NCBI RefSeq assembly: GCF_900637635.1
Contig: NZ_LR134383.1
Location: forward strand, 1,322,501 to 1,386,500
Length of the DNA: 64,000 nucleotides
Direction: 5' to 3'
Source of the DNA: Legionella jordanis
GTDB lineage: Bacteria > Pseudomonadota > Gammaproteobacteria > Legionellales > Legionellaceae
Part shown: piece after piece, positions 1-8,874 of the stretch
Layout of the letters: every line of letters begins with the position of its first letter
How positions within the stretch are numbered: position 1 is the first letter of the stretch
Position numbers and translations under genes: made by a program
Notes under the pieces: model-generated
Database searches by the model: none
What the model was told of the DNA's origin: nothing
Seen by the model: the letters and a program-made list of their open reading frames with translations, nothing else

Positions 1-816
1 GAGGATCGCCTGACTAATGATGATATTTTGCGGTTGAAAGTGCGTAATAACTCAGGAAATATGGTTCCCATAGGTTCCGTGGCAACTGTTGATAATAGTG
101 TTAGTCCTGCCCGCTATCCTCACTACAATTTATATCCTGCCATTGATTTGATTGGGGACGTCAGGCCTGGTTATAGCAGCGGCCAAGCTTTGGCAACTAT
201 GGAGCAATTGGCTGATCAGTATTTGCCTGATGGCATTGGTTATGAATGGACTGAAATTGCTTATCAACAAAAAATGGTGGGCAATACTGCCACTATCGCT
301 TTCATTTTAAGCGTGGTGTTTGTGTTTTTATTGCTGGCGGCACAATATGAAAGCTGGGTTTTGCCTCTGGCAATCATTCTCATTGTTCCTATGTGTTTGC
401 TATCGTCCTTACTTGGAATTAAATTGTTTGGCATGGAAAATAATGTCATGACTCAATTAGGATTTATTGTTTTAATTGGTTTGGCTTCAAAAAATGCGAT
501 TTTGATCGTTGAGTTTGCCCGTAAACTTGAACAGGCCGGTGCAAATCGTTGGAAGGCGGCTATTCAAGCTGCAAGGCTAAGATTGCGTCCCATCTTAATG
601 ACCTCTTTTGCCTTTATTCTTGGCGTCTATCCGCTCGTCATTGCGAGGGGGGCGGGGGCTGAAATGAGAAGGGCCTTAGGTGTTGCAGTATTTAGCGGCA
701 TGATTGGCGTTACATTCTTTGGTTTAATATTTACGCCTATTTTTTATGTATTGACCAGCCGCATGGCTCATTATCGTACCCAAAGGCTTGCTAAAAGAAA
801 GGCTAAAACAGACTGA
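1..816 (+). CDS. RND efflux pump inner-membrane permease, C-terminal part
   Basis: The reading frame is open at base 1, so the gene begins upstream and only about the last 271 residues are present. The visible part starts in the periplasmic docking region (a VPIGSVATV-like stretch). It then shows the closing block of hydrophobic segments of an AcrB-type permease, including the family stretches AAQYESW, IVLIGLASKNAILIVEFA and RLRPILMTS. RND permeases are proton-driven and act as trimers with a periplasmic adaptor and an outer-membrane channel; both partners would lie outside the window. The protein ends in a basic cytoplasmic tail. Substrate cannot be inferred. The stop is 2 bases from the end of the convergent exonuclease gene. 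Confidence 0.93.
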   Translation, partial: EDRLTNDDILRLKVRNNSGNMVPIGSVATVDNSVSPARYPHYNLYPAIDLIGDVRPGYSSGQALATMEQLADQYLPDGIGYEWTEIAYQQKMVGNTATIAFILSVVFVFLLLAAQYESWVLPLAIILIVPMCLLSSLLGIKLFGMENNVMTQLGFIVLIGLASKNAILIVEFARKLEQAGANRWKAAIQAARLRLRPILMTSFAFILGVYPLVIARGAGAEMRRALGVAVFSGMIGVTFFGLIFTPIFYVLTSRMAHYRTQRLAKRKAKTD

Positions 817-818
817 GT

Positions 819-1592
819 TTAAACATTCATATTAGATAAAAACTCCTGTAAATGTGGCTTATCGCTTTCACCTTGCAAATAATTCCGTAAATTATCAATG
901 TAGAGGCTATATTCCTGGGGATTTAGAGAGCCGCGCATTAATTCAAATCGCAAGTAAACACAATAGGTGTTAAGTACATCTGTTTCACAATAGTCACGGA
1001 TTTTTTTAATATGACCGGCCCTGTATTCGTCCCACACTTTGCCACCACTCATTCCCATTTTGCCAGGAAAACCCAACATGAAAGAAATTTCATTCAGAGG
1101 CGCAAAAGCTTTATTTTGATAAGCCGCTAAAACATCCATAAGATCAAGATGGCGATAATGAAAACGGTTTAAATAGTTATTCCAGCGAAAATGCTGTTGG
1201 TTTTCTCCGTTTTCCCAATAAGTGGGGGCCGAGATTCCATGAAGCAATGAACGATAATGGAGAACGGGCAAATCAAATCCGCAGCCATTCCAACTCACCA
1301 GCGTTGGTGTGTATTTTTCAATCCCGGTAAAAAAACGCTGGATTAAATCTTTCTCATCGGACTCTTCATCGCCAAGCGACCAAACTTTAAGCTGTGTTCC
1401 TTGACTCAGTACCAGGGAAATTGCAACAATTTTTTGCAAATAGTGTGGGAGAAAATCATTCCCGCATTTTGCCCGTCTTAAGGCAGAAAGGGCAAGCACC
1501 GTATCCTGGTCGGATAAATTCTTTAAATCATATATCCTGCGGCCGGTCTCCACATCAGGAATGGTTTCAATATCGAAGACTAAAGTGCTCAT
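819..1592 (-). CDS. PolB-type 3'-5' exonuclease (DnaQ-like fold)
   Basis: This 257-residue protein opens with LVFDIETIPD, the Exo I motif carrying the DxE metal ligands. It has further acidic positions in the VSWNGCGFDLPVL stretch (Exo II-like) and near IRDYCETDVLNTY (Exo III-like). This matches the family of stand-alone exonucleases related to the proofreading domain of family B DNA polymerases. The expected activity is metal-dependent 3'-5' hydrolysis of DNA or RNA ends; the physiological substrate is not known. It is transcribed convergently with the RND permease. The start has only a weak ribosome binding site (gtgag). No polymerase domain is attached. Confidence 0.85.
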   Translation of the reverse strand: MSTLVFDIETIPDVETGRRIYDLKNLSDQDTVLALSALRRAKCGNDFLPHYLQKIVAISLVLSQGTQLKVWSLGDEESDEKDLIQRFFTGIEKYTPTLVSWNGCGFDLPVLHYRSLLHGISAPTYWENGENQQHFRWNNYLNRFHYRHLDLMDVLAAYQNKAFAPLNEISFMLGFPGKMGMSGGKVWDEYRAGHIKKIRDYCETDVLNTYCVYLRFELMRGSLNPQEYSLYIDNLRNYLQGESDKPHLQEFLSNMNV

Positions 1593-1791
1593 TAATACTC
1601 ACAAACTCAGGGGATTGGCACAAATTACCATAGCCTGATGCGGTTGTGAATGAATTGGGTTGGGGTCAGGTAGCTTCTTAGTGAAGGTAAATGCCATGGG
1701 GTAAGTCATTTAATGTTCTGCTGATAACAGTTTAAATTTCGCGTCAATTTTGTTACTAATACGCCTCACAAAAATAAACTCAGCAAGAAAA

Positions 1792-2397
1792 ATGAAATTT
1801 AAAGCTCTTATACTTATAGTTTGCTCTTTACTGCTTGTGGCTTGCGCCAGTCGTCCTCCTCGCGATGTGAACAACATTTGTCATGTTTTTCAGGAATATC
1901 CCAGATGGTATCGAGATGCTGTGGACGTCCAACGGCGATGGAAGGTTCCTGTGGCTGTACAAATGGCTATTGTCCATCAAGAGTCGAAATTTGATGGCCA
2001 TGCAAAGCCCCCAAGACAAAAACTATTATGGATTATTCCCTGGAAACGACCTTCTTCTGCTTATGGCTATTCACAAGCACTACGCTCCACTTGGGCAGTC
2101 TATAAAAGAGATTCCAATGGCGGGAGTTTCTGGGCTCAGCGAGATGTATTTGCTCACGCAGTCGATTTTATCGGTTGGTATGCGAATCAAGCCAACCGGC
2201 GCGCAGGAATTCCTCGCACCGATGCTTATCGCTTATACCTTGCTTATCATGAGGGAGTTGGAGGTTATCAACGTCGCACTTATTTAAAGAAGCCATGGCT
2301 TATTCAGGTAGCGCATAAAGTAAGCGCACGCTCTCAAATTTATCAAGCACAACTCAATCAATGTCGAGGAAGCTTACCAAAAAGCTCATGGTTTTAA
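1792..2397 (+). CDS. Lytic transglycosylase-like lipoprotein (SLT domain)
   Basis: I place the start at the ATG at 1792 rather than upstream non-ATG codons because it gives a clean lipoprotein signal: MKFKALILI, a hydrophobic stretch and a lipobox ending LLVAC, with Cys18 as the lipidated residue. The mature part carries a Slt-like helix with HQESKFDG, where the Glu would be the catalytic acid of a soluble-lytic-transglycosylase fold. It also has AYGYSQAL and a later YLAYHEGVGGY stretch typical of the family. At 201 residues it is short for a transglycosylase. It probably cleaves or binds peptidoglycan from a membrane anchor. The gene stands alone upstream of adk. Confidence 0.75.
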   Translation: MKFKALILIVCSLLLVACASRPPRDVNNICHVFQEYPRWYRDAVDVQRRWKVPVAVQMAIVHQESKFDGHAKPPRQKLLWIIPWKRPSSAYGYSQALRSTWAVYKRDSNGGSFWAQRDVFAHAVDFIGWYANQANRRAGIPRTDAYRLYLAYHEGVGGYQRRTYLKKPWLIQVAHKVSARSQIYQAQLNQCRGSLPKSSWF

Positions 2398-2493
2398 ATT
2401 TAACTTTGCAATAGAATATTGTTGCAGGGATTAATGACAGATTACTCTTGAGTGGGTAGGATGGTAGCCTCATTGAATTAGGAGAATGAATTA

Positions 2494-3162
2494 ATGCGTT
2501 TAATGCTTTTAGGTGGTCCGGGTGCGGGAAAAGGGACGCAGGCACTAAAATTAACCACATTTTTTAATATCCCGCAAATATCTACAGGGGATATGCTCCG
2601 TGCGGCCATCGCAAAAGGTACAGAATTAGGTAAAAGTGCAAAAAAAATCATGGACGCAGGCGAACTTGTTTCCGATGAAATCATCATTGGACTTGTAAAA
2701 GAACGTTTGCAACAACCCGATTGCCAAAAGGGTTTTCTATTTGATGGTTTTCCACGGACGATTCCCCAAGCAGATGCTCTTAAAGATGCAAGGGTAAAAC
2801 TCGATCACGTCGTGGAAATTGCTGTACCTGATGAAGAAATTATTAGCCGCATCAGCGGCCGTATGGTTCATTTGCCTTCCGGCCGTGTTTATCATCTGAA
2901 ATCCCACCCCCCGAAAAAAGATTTCGTTGATGATATAACCGGAGACCCATTGGTACAGAGGGATGATGATAAAGAAGAAACCATCAAGCAGCGATTAATG
3001 GTTTATCATCAACAAACAGAACCACTCATTAGGTACTATCAAGAATGGGCAAATAGTCAGGATGAAGACGCACCAGCTTTTCACCGGATCAATGGTTTAG
3101 GAAATGTGGACGAAATTTTCGCAGAAATTGTAGCTTGCCTTCAGCAAGGAGAAGGATCGTGA
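2494..3162 (+). CDS. adk: Adenylate kinase
   Basis: Adenylate kinase converts ATP plus AMP to two ADP. The P-loop is [10 protein letters not shown] at residues 7-16, followed by the AMP-binding STGDML and the FDGFPRT motif. A long LID domain ([13 protein letters not shown] to DPLVQRDDD) has no zinc-binding cysteines, as usual for gammaproteobacteria. Its 222 residues fit the long form of the family. A good ribosome binding site (taggaga) precedes the ATG. The stop overlaps the GTG of the downstream thioredoxin by 4 bases, so the two are probably translationally coupled. Confidence 0.97.
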   Translation: MRLMLLGGPGAGKGTQALKLTTFFNIPQISTGDMLRAAIAKGTELGKSAKKIMDAGELVSDEIIIGLVKERLQQPDCQKGFLFDGFPRTIPQADALKDARVKLDHVVEIAVPDEEIISRISGRMVHLPSGRVYHLKSHPPKKDFVDDITGDPLVQRDDDKEETIKQRLMVYHQQTEPLIRYYQEWANSQDEDAPAFHRINGLGNVDEIFAEIVACLQQGEGS

Positions 3163-3521
3163 CCATAAATAACTTAAAAGCAGAGCAATTTGAAGCCATA
3201 GTCGAAAACAATAAAATTGTTTTTATCGATTTTTGGGCTGAATGGTGCGCTCCCTGTAAACAATTTGCGATGGTTTATGAAAAGGTAGCTCAACAAAATC
3301 CTAATGTGTATTTTGCCAAAATCAATATTGAAGAAGAAACGGAGTTGGCTGAGGTATTCCAAATCCGCTCAATTCCTCACCTCATGATTTTCAAAGATGG
3401 AATTGTTATTTATTCAGAGGCTGGCAGTATGCCTGAGTCTACCCTTAAAGAATTGGTTAAACAGGCTATTGAGGCGGATGTTAGTGAAATTCGGGAAAAG
3501 ATTGACAAAGGCGAAATTTAG
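3159..3521 (+). CDS. Thioredoxin family protein
   Basis: This is a small cytoplasmic thioredoxin of 120 residues with the redox centre [10 protein letters not shown] near residues 23-32. The Cys-Ala-Pro-Cys centre differs from the classical Cys-Gly-Pro-Cys of TrxA. The conserved cis-proline is in the [12 protein letters not shown] stretch. I chose the GTG at 3159, which overlaps the adk stop and follows aaggagaagg; an upstream non-ATG extension would lie inside adk and carries no conserved sequence. A final charged helix ([11 protein letters not shown]) extends beyond the minimal fold. It probably reduces disulfides of cytoplasmic partners; the specific partner is unknown. Confidence 0.9.
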   Translation: MTINNLKAEQFEAIVENNKIVFIDFWAEWCAPCKQFAMVYEKVAQQNPNVYFAKINIEEETELAEVFQIRSIPHLMIFKDGIVIYSEAGSMPESTLKELVKQAIEADVSEIREKIDKGEI

Positions 3522-3545
3522 CCCTAATTCAGGATAATTGCTGAT

Positions 3546-4526
3546 ATGTCTCTTCTTAAATCCTCTTTTGACGGTATAGGAACTGGAGCCGGCGTTGCCT
3601 GGCCATTATTTGGGATTCTTTCGTCTTCTCTCGGTTTGGCTGCCGGGAGTGTGCTTACCATTGTAGCGGGTTCTATAGCTAGCCTGCTATTTTGTGCTGT
3701 CGCTGGCCTGGTTTTTTACATCTCCCTAAACAACGCAAGACAGGCCGAAAAAAAAGCTGAAGAAAAACTTAAGCTTAAGATAGAAGAGTTATGCGAATTA
3801 ACTTACTTTTACCTGCAATCCGTCCAAAAAAATGTTTCCCTAAATTTAAAAGCTCCAGAAGACAACCTGCAAATCCTTGAAGGCATAAAGAAGCAGATAG
3901 AATTGGATTTGAAAAACTGCGATAGAACCCTACTAATTAGCGAATTGTTGGAGCAGTTGTTGTTTCACCCGAAATATGAGGGTCTTTTGCGTAGTTTAGT
4001 TACGCTGAGCTATGGTGAAGATGAGATCAAATTCACGAAGACCCTTAAAGGATTGATTTCAGGTATAATTAGGACTGAGGTAGCCAACAAAAGGCCATCT
4101 ACCATGGCCATTATTCAAACTGCTTTTTTAAGCATGGTTGGTACTTTTGGTGCAATCGCAGGATGTACAGCTGGATTCATGGGATTATTATCCGGATTGG
4201 GGTTACTCGCTGGTTTTTCAGCCGTTCCTATTGTGGGATGGGCCACCTTGCTGATAGCTATAACTTTAGCAACTGTCGTAGCCGTAAATTCAATTGAACG
4301 CCTGGACAAACAATATGTATTGAAAGCGGCAACAACCAATGTAAAAAACATGCATAAAAACATGTATGAACTTTACGTGTCAGAAGCATTTAAAGTACAA
4401 GCTCGAAATCCCGACCGAATTCAGCTTTTAGAGCCACCCAATGCTGGAATTGGTGTAACATTTTTTTCGCCTTTGCGCAGAACGGAAAAAAATATAGAGC
4501 TCATTACTCGAACTCCTACAGTATGA
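3546..4526 (+). CDS. Hypothetical membrane protein with two hydrophobic hairpins
   Basis: I do not recognise a family for this 326-residue protein. It has two bilobed hydrophobic regions, at about residues 18-61 and 187-245, both rich in Gly and Ala. Between them is a charged helical stretch (about 62-180) that begins with a Lys/Glu-rich segment. The tail of about 75 residues is hydrophilic. There is no cleavable signal peptide. Paired membrane hairpins around a helical segment occur in inclusion-membrane or vacuole-membrane proteins of intracellular bacteria, but this is only a resemblance. It lies 24 bases after the thioredoxin gene and may be co-transcribed with adk. An effector role is possible and unproven. 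Confidence 0.6.
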   Translation: MSLLKSSFDGIGTGAGVAWPLFGILSSSLGLAAGSVLTIVAGSIASLLFCAVAGLVFYISLNNARQAEKKAEEKLKLKIEELCELTYFYLQSVQKNVSLNLKAPEDNLQILEGIKKQIELDLKNCDRTLLISELLEQLLFHPKYEGLLRSLVTLSYGEDEIKFTKTLKGLISGIIRTEVANKRPSTMAIIQTAFLSMVGTFGAIAGCTAGFMGLLSGLGLLAGFSAVPIVGWATLLIAITLATVVAVNSIERLDKQYVLKAATTNVKNMHKNMYELYVSEAFKVQARNPDRIQLLEPPNAGIGVTFFSPLRRTEKNIELITRTPTV

Positions 4527-4844
4527 TGTTCATCAAAACTTATTAAAAAAATTGCAAATCCTATTAGGAAACCACCTGATCGCTGTTCCTAAACCCTGGC
4601 GAGGATTCGCTTTATCCGGTTTCATCCTAAAAGCTCTAAACCCTTTCAAAAGGACATGGCTGAAGTTTCCATTCGTGGCTTATTTTTTGCTTGAGTGATA
4701 CAAAACTGAAATAAGAATTTGCAATTGATACAGATTTACTGGACGCCCAGAATCAAATTTCACTGAAGAATTGTTGTGAATGGAATTTCAAGTATTTGTC
4801 TCTTGAATTGTAGGAATAGGAACAGGAAAGGTTGGGAGAAACCG
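4527..4844. other. Noncoding gap of 318 bases before the Pls-type synthetase
   Basis: I find no gene, tRNA, strong hairpin or convincing sigma-70 promoter here. A ribosome binding site (gggag, about 4833-4839) serves the next gene. The promoter of the synthetase gene probably lies in this gap but I could not place it. Confidence 0.5.
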
Positions 4845-7800
4845 ATGAGTACATCTTCTAGGAAGTTCAAGCAACTCAGGGAGTTTTTCGAACAAGCGGT
4901 TGATCAATATCCTGGCCATACTGCATTGATTTGCAACGATGTAATGCTCTCTTATCAAGAACTGGAAGAGCAAGCAAACCAGTTAGCCAATTATTTGCTG
5001 TCGCTGGGAGTTCGTTCTGAACACAGTGTTGGTATTTTTCTTGAGCGGTCTTTGGACAGCTATATTTCCATTTTGGCTGTGTTAAAGACAGGAGCCTCGT
5101 ACGTTCCTATCGAAATTGAATATCCTGATGAACGGGTCAATTATATTTTTAGTGATATGCCTTTTCATTCGGTAATTACCTCTTCACCGCAATTGCAACG
5201 CAAAAACAGCATTGATTTTCCCTCTACTATTGTATTGGACCAACTTAGAAAAAACATTGCCGAACAACCAAATACTCGTCCCATCCAAGGGCCTCTAGCT
5301 TCCGATCAGCTCTGCTATGTGATCTATACTTCTGGATCGACGGGAAAACCAAAAGGGGTTGAGGTAACTCACAGTAATATTTGTCATTATGTCAGAGTCG
5401 CAAGTTCTCTATATCAGATGAGTTTCAGCGATAGAGTCTATCAGGGATTTTCATTGGCGTTTGATGCCTCGCTTGAGGAACTGTGGATGGCTTTTGCCAA
5501 TGGTGCTGCCTTGGTTGCCTGTACCAATAAAGACACCCGTTCAGGGGTAGGGTTAATTGAGTTTCTACAAAATAATAAGATCACCGTATTTTCCACAGTC
5601 CCCACTTTATTATCGACTTTAGAAGGCGATTTACCCAATTTAAGACTATTGATTTTAGGCGGTGAGGCTTGCACCCTAAATCTTATACAGCGTTGGCAAA
5701 GGCCGAATCTTACAATAATGAATACATATGGGCCAACTGAAGCCACCGTGATTGCAACTTACAAGGAATGTAAGCTTGGTGAGCCTGTCACAATCGGCCA
5801 GCCTTTAGACGGCTATGAAGTTGTAATTGTTGATGAGCACTTGCAACTAGTACCGGACGGCACTGAAGGCGAATTATGTATAGCAGGAGCAGGGGTCGCA
5901 CGTGGTTATGTAAATCGCCCGGAAATCACCGAAAACAAGTTTGTAAAACACCCAAAGGATAGCAATAAGCGGCTCTATCGCACAGGCGATTTAGCCATGA
6001 TCAATGAAGTGGGTGAGATTGTTTTTCTCGGCAGAGTTGATGATCAGGTTAAGCTTCGTGGTTTTCGCATTGAATTAAATGAAATAGAAACAGTTATCAT
6101 GGAGTATGAGGCGATTAACAAGGCCGTCGTTTCTTTGCAGGAATTGGATAATCCTTGTTTAGTGGCTTATTTGCTTCTTAAAAAAGATGCGCCCTTTGAT
6201 CTACAACATTTCAAAGAATTTATGAAAAAACGGTTGCCTCATTATATGCTCCCATCGTTTTTCGAGATTGTCGAAGCATTTCCACTATTGTCGAGCGGGA
6301 AAGTTAATCGAAAAGCACTTCCTAAACCTCAAAGCAGCATTCAAACCGTTGACTATATTCCACCTCAAACCGATTTGGAGCGTGAAATTAGTAAAGTGTG
6401 GGAAGAGGAATTTCAACATCGATCTATATCAATAGAGGCTGATTTTTTCTATGACTTAGGCGGGCATTCTCTGTCGGCCGCACGGGTAGTATCAAGTTTA
6501 CGTAAAATGTCTGGTCTGCAAAATGTATCCATTCTGGATTTATATTTGCATCCAACTATTAAACAATTGGCGGAGAAATTCAGCAACAATAACGTCCAAG
6601 TTAAAGAACAGCGAAAGGTAAAAAAAGGGAAGGTTTCCTCTTTAAACTATTACTTATGTGCTACAGGGCAGCTCTTTGGTGTTTTGTTGCAATATGCCCT
6701 TGGGGCTTGGCAGCTGTTAGCTGTGATTCTTTGCTACACCTGGGTGGCTACACGTGAATCCCCTTGGGATATGAAATCTTTATTGATCTTCCTGGGCCTC
6801 TTTTTAGCTATGCCACTTGCTTCCTTGGCGTTTACCATTACTGCAAAATGGATATTATTGGGGAAGGTGAAGCCTGGCACTTATAAGTTGTGGGGCTGGT
6901 TTTATTTTCGTTGGTGGCTCGTTGAGCGTCTGCAAAAAAATATATTTTCACCCAAACACCTGATCGGCTCCCCATTAATCGTGCTTTACTATCGTTTGTT
7001 AGGAGCAAAAATTGGTAAAAATTGTTACATTGCTTCAACCAATATTGCTGTCCACGATCAACTAACCATCGGCGATAACAGTTCGATTGGTTTTGATTCA
7101 CGTTTACTTGGATATGTGGTTGAAGATGGCTGGTTGAAAATTGCTAGTATTACCATTGGGGATCGGTGTTTCGTTGGCGCTCGAAGTGTTGTCAGTATAA
7201 ATACGGTTATTCACGATAACGCTAAATTGGATGACATGTCGATGTTGCCGAGTCATAGCAACATCCCTGCAGGCCAATTTTTTTCAGGCTCCCCTGCTGC
7301 GGCTTCGGTAGCGCCAGCTGATCATATCACTAATCATGAAAAATCCTCTGTACCAACGTCCATGATTAAAAATTTCACCTATGGTGTTTTACATTATTGC
7401 TGCCTAGTCTTTGCAATGATGGTTTACTATGTGTGTTATTTTCCAGCGTTGTCTTTAATTACGCATTTCCATGAACAGACTCATTATTTATTTACTGTTC
7501 TGATAGCTGCACCGGCAGGAGCAGTCATATTTTTAATCTTGCATTATTTGGGCATTGGCCTTTGTAAGAAATTGCTAATGAATAAAATAAAACCAGGGAT
7601 TTATTCATTAAAAAGTTTATATTACCTGCGTCAGTGGACTATCGTAAAAATGGTCGACATTGATGAAATTTATGTTATGGCCGATACACTGTACTTCCCT
7701 TATTTTCTGCGTTTCTTAGGGGCAAAATTAGGCCGGCACGTAGAGCTTGGTGAAACGCCACATATCATCCCTGATTTGGTCAACATCCAAGATGAAGGGT

Positions 7801-8825
7801 TTATTGCGAGTTCGGTTGCTTTGGCTTGGCCAAACGTTTATTTAGGCTCGATAAAATTTGCTCCGATACAAGTGGGGAGGCGTGGATTTATTGGCAACAT
7901 GAGTTTGCTTCCTTCGGGAGCTAATTTGGGAGATGAGGGATTATTAGGCTGTATGTCAATCACCCCTCCGGGAAATAGGGCTGCTGATCATCGAACGGCT
8001 TGGCTTGGCTCACCGGCTGTTTTCTTGCCCAAACGAGAAATTGCTGCCGGTTTTTCAGATCAGGAAAAATTTTCTCCTTCGCGTAAGCTCTTCTTCACTC
8101 GATTGGCCATTGAGTTCATTCGAATTATCATGCCAACAACGCTGACTTTAATTGGCCTCTTTAATATGCTCTATGTGCTTGATATTTTATTTGATAACTA
8201 TTCTTTAACAGAAATAGCCCTTATTTTACCAATAGTTGAATTGGGGGTCGTAGTGGGTTTAGTTGCTGGCATCGTAGCGTTAAAATGGTTCATTTTAGGT
8301 AAAGTTAAGCCAGCGACCAAACCGATTTGGAATATTTTCATTTGGAAAAATGACATAATTGAATATTCCTATAGCTATTTTATTAATCCTAATTTTACCA
8401 ATTTGGTGTTAGGAACTCCGTTTGTGTCTTTGTTGCTGCGTAGTCTTGGCGCAAAGATAGGGAAGAAAGTCTTTATCGATACTGCTGATTTCACGGAGTT
8501 TGACTTAATTCGAATTGAAGATGAAGTTTGTATTAATTCAGAGGCGGTGATTCAAACTCATCTTTATGAGGATCGTGTTTTTAAAATGTCCACGATTAAT
8601 ATCGAAAAAGGTTGCAATGTGGGCATTGCTTCTATCGTGCTATACAACACGGTCATGGAGAAAAACTCAACTTTAGGTAACTTTTCTCTTTTGATGAAAG
8701 GAGAGAACCTTCCAGAGAATACAAGATGGCAAGGAATTCCAGCACAACCTGTAAGACCTTTCAGTGAACCTCTAGAAGAAATTAGAAATGTTCAGGCTGA
8801 GTTGGTTGAGCTATCCAGTAGTTAA
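4845..8825 (+). CDS. Pls/PosA-type single-module nonribosomal peptide synthetase with membrane hexapeptide C-terminus
   Basis: This is a 1,326-residue fusion. Residues about 1-510 form an amino-acid adenylation domain: YTSGSTGKPKG (A3), FSLAFDASLEELW (A4), NTYGPTEATV (A5), YRTGDLA (A7), VDDQVKLRGFRIELNE (A8) and SGKVNRKALP (A10). Residues about 520-590 form a carrier domain with LGGHSL, Ser542 being the phosphopantetheine site. The rest has paired transmembrane segments alternating with three left-handed beta-helix (hexapeptide repeat) domains, at about residues 720-830, 960-1070 and 1200-1310. This is the architecture of epsilon-poly-lysine synthetase and related Pls/PosA enzymes, which join amino-acid units without a condensation domain. 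The monomer is not predictable by eye. I chose ATG 4845 for its gggag site; a GTG 69 bases upstream is less likely. Confidence 0.88.
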   Translation: MSTSSRKFKQLREFFEQAVDQYPGHTALICNDVMLSYQELEEQANQLANYLLSLGVRSEHSVGIFLERSLDSYISILAVLKTGASYVPIEIEYPDERVNYIFSDMPFHSVITSSPQLQRKNSIDFPSTIVLDQLRKNIAEQPNTRPIQGPLASDQLCYVIYTSGSTGKPKGVEVTHSNICHYVRVASSLYQMSFSDRVYQGFSLAFDASLEELWMAFANGAALVACTNKDTRSGVGLIEFLQNNKITVFSTVPTLLSTLEGDLPNLRLLILGGEACTLNLIQRWQRPNLTIMNTYGPTEATVIATYKECKLGEPVTIGQPLDGYEVVIVDEHLQLVPDGTEGELCIAGAGVARGYVNRPEITENKFVKHPKDSNKRLYRTGDLAMINEVGEIVFLGRVDDQVKLRGFRIELNEIETVIMEYEAINKAVVSLQELDNPCLVAYLLLKKDAPFDLQHFKEFMKKRLPHYMLPSFFEIVEAFPLLSSGKVNRKALPKPQSSIQTVDYIPPQTDLEREISKVWEEEFQHRSISIEADFFYDLGGHSLSAARVVSSLRKMSGLQNVSILDLYLHPTIKQLAEKFSNNNVQVKEQRKVKKGKVSSLNYYLCATGQLFGVLLQYALGAWQLLAVILCYTWVATRESPWDMKSLLIFLGLFLAMPLASLAFTITAKWILLGKVKPGTYKLWGWFYFRWWLVERLQKNIFSPKHLIGSPLIVLYYRLLGAKIGKNCYIASTNIAVHDQLTIGDNSSIGFDSRLLGYVVEDGWLKIASITIGDRCFVGARSVVSINTVIHDNAKLDDMSMLPSHSNIPAGQFFSGSPAAASVAPADHITNHEKSSVPTSMIKNFTYGVLHYCCLVFAMMVYYVCYFPALSLITHFHEQTHYLFTVLIAAPAGAVIFLILHYLGIGLCKKLLMNKIKPGIYSLKSLYYLRQWTIVKMVDIDEIYVMADTLYFPYFLRFLGAKLGRHVELGETPHIIPDLVNIQDEGFIASSVALAWPNVYLGSIKFAPIQVGRRGFIGNMSLLPSGANLGDEGLLGCMSITPPGNRAADHRTAWLGSPAVFLPKREIAAGFSDQEKFSPSRKLFFTRLAIEFIRIIMPTTLTLIGLFNMLYVLDILFDNYSLTEIALILPIVELGVVVGLVAGIVALKWFILGKVKPATKPIWNIFIWKNDIIEYSYSYFINPNFTNLVLGTPFVSLLLRSLGAKIGKKVFIDTADFTEFDLIRIEDEVCINSEAVIQTHLYEDRVFKMSTINIEKGCNVGIASIVLYNTVMEKNSTLGNFSLLMKGENLPENTRWQGIPAQPVRPFSEPLEEIRNVQAELVELSSS

Positions 8826-8874
8826 ACTGGGAAGGCGATCACCTTTTCAGGATGAAAAAATTAAGGCCAGGAAT

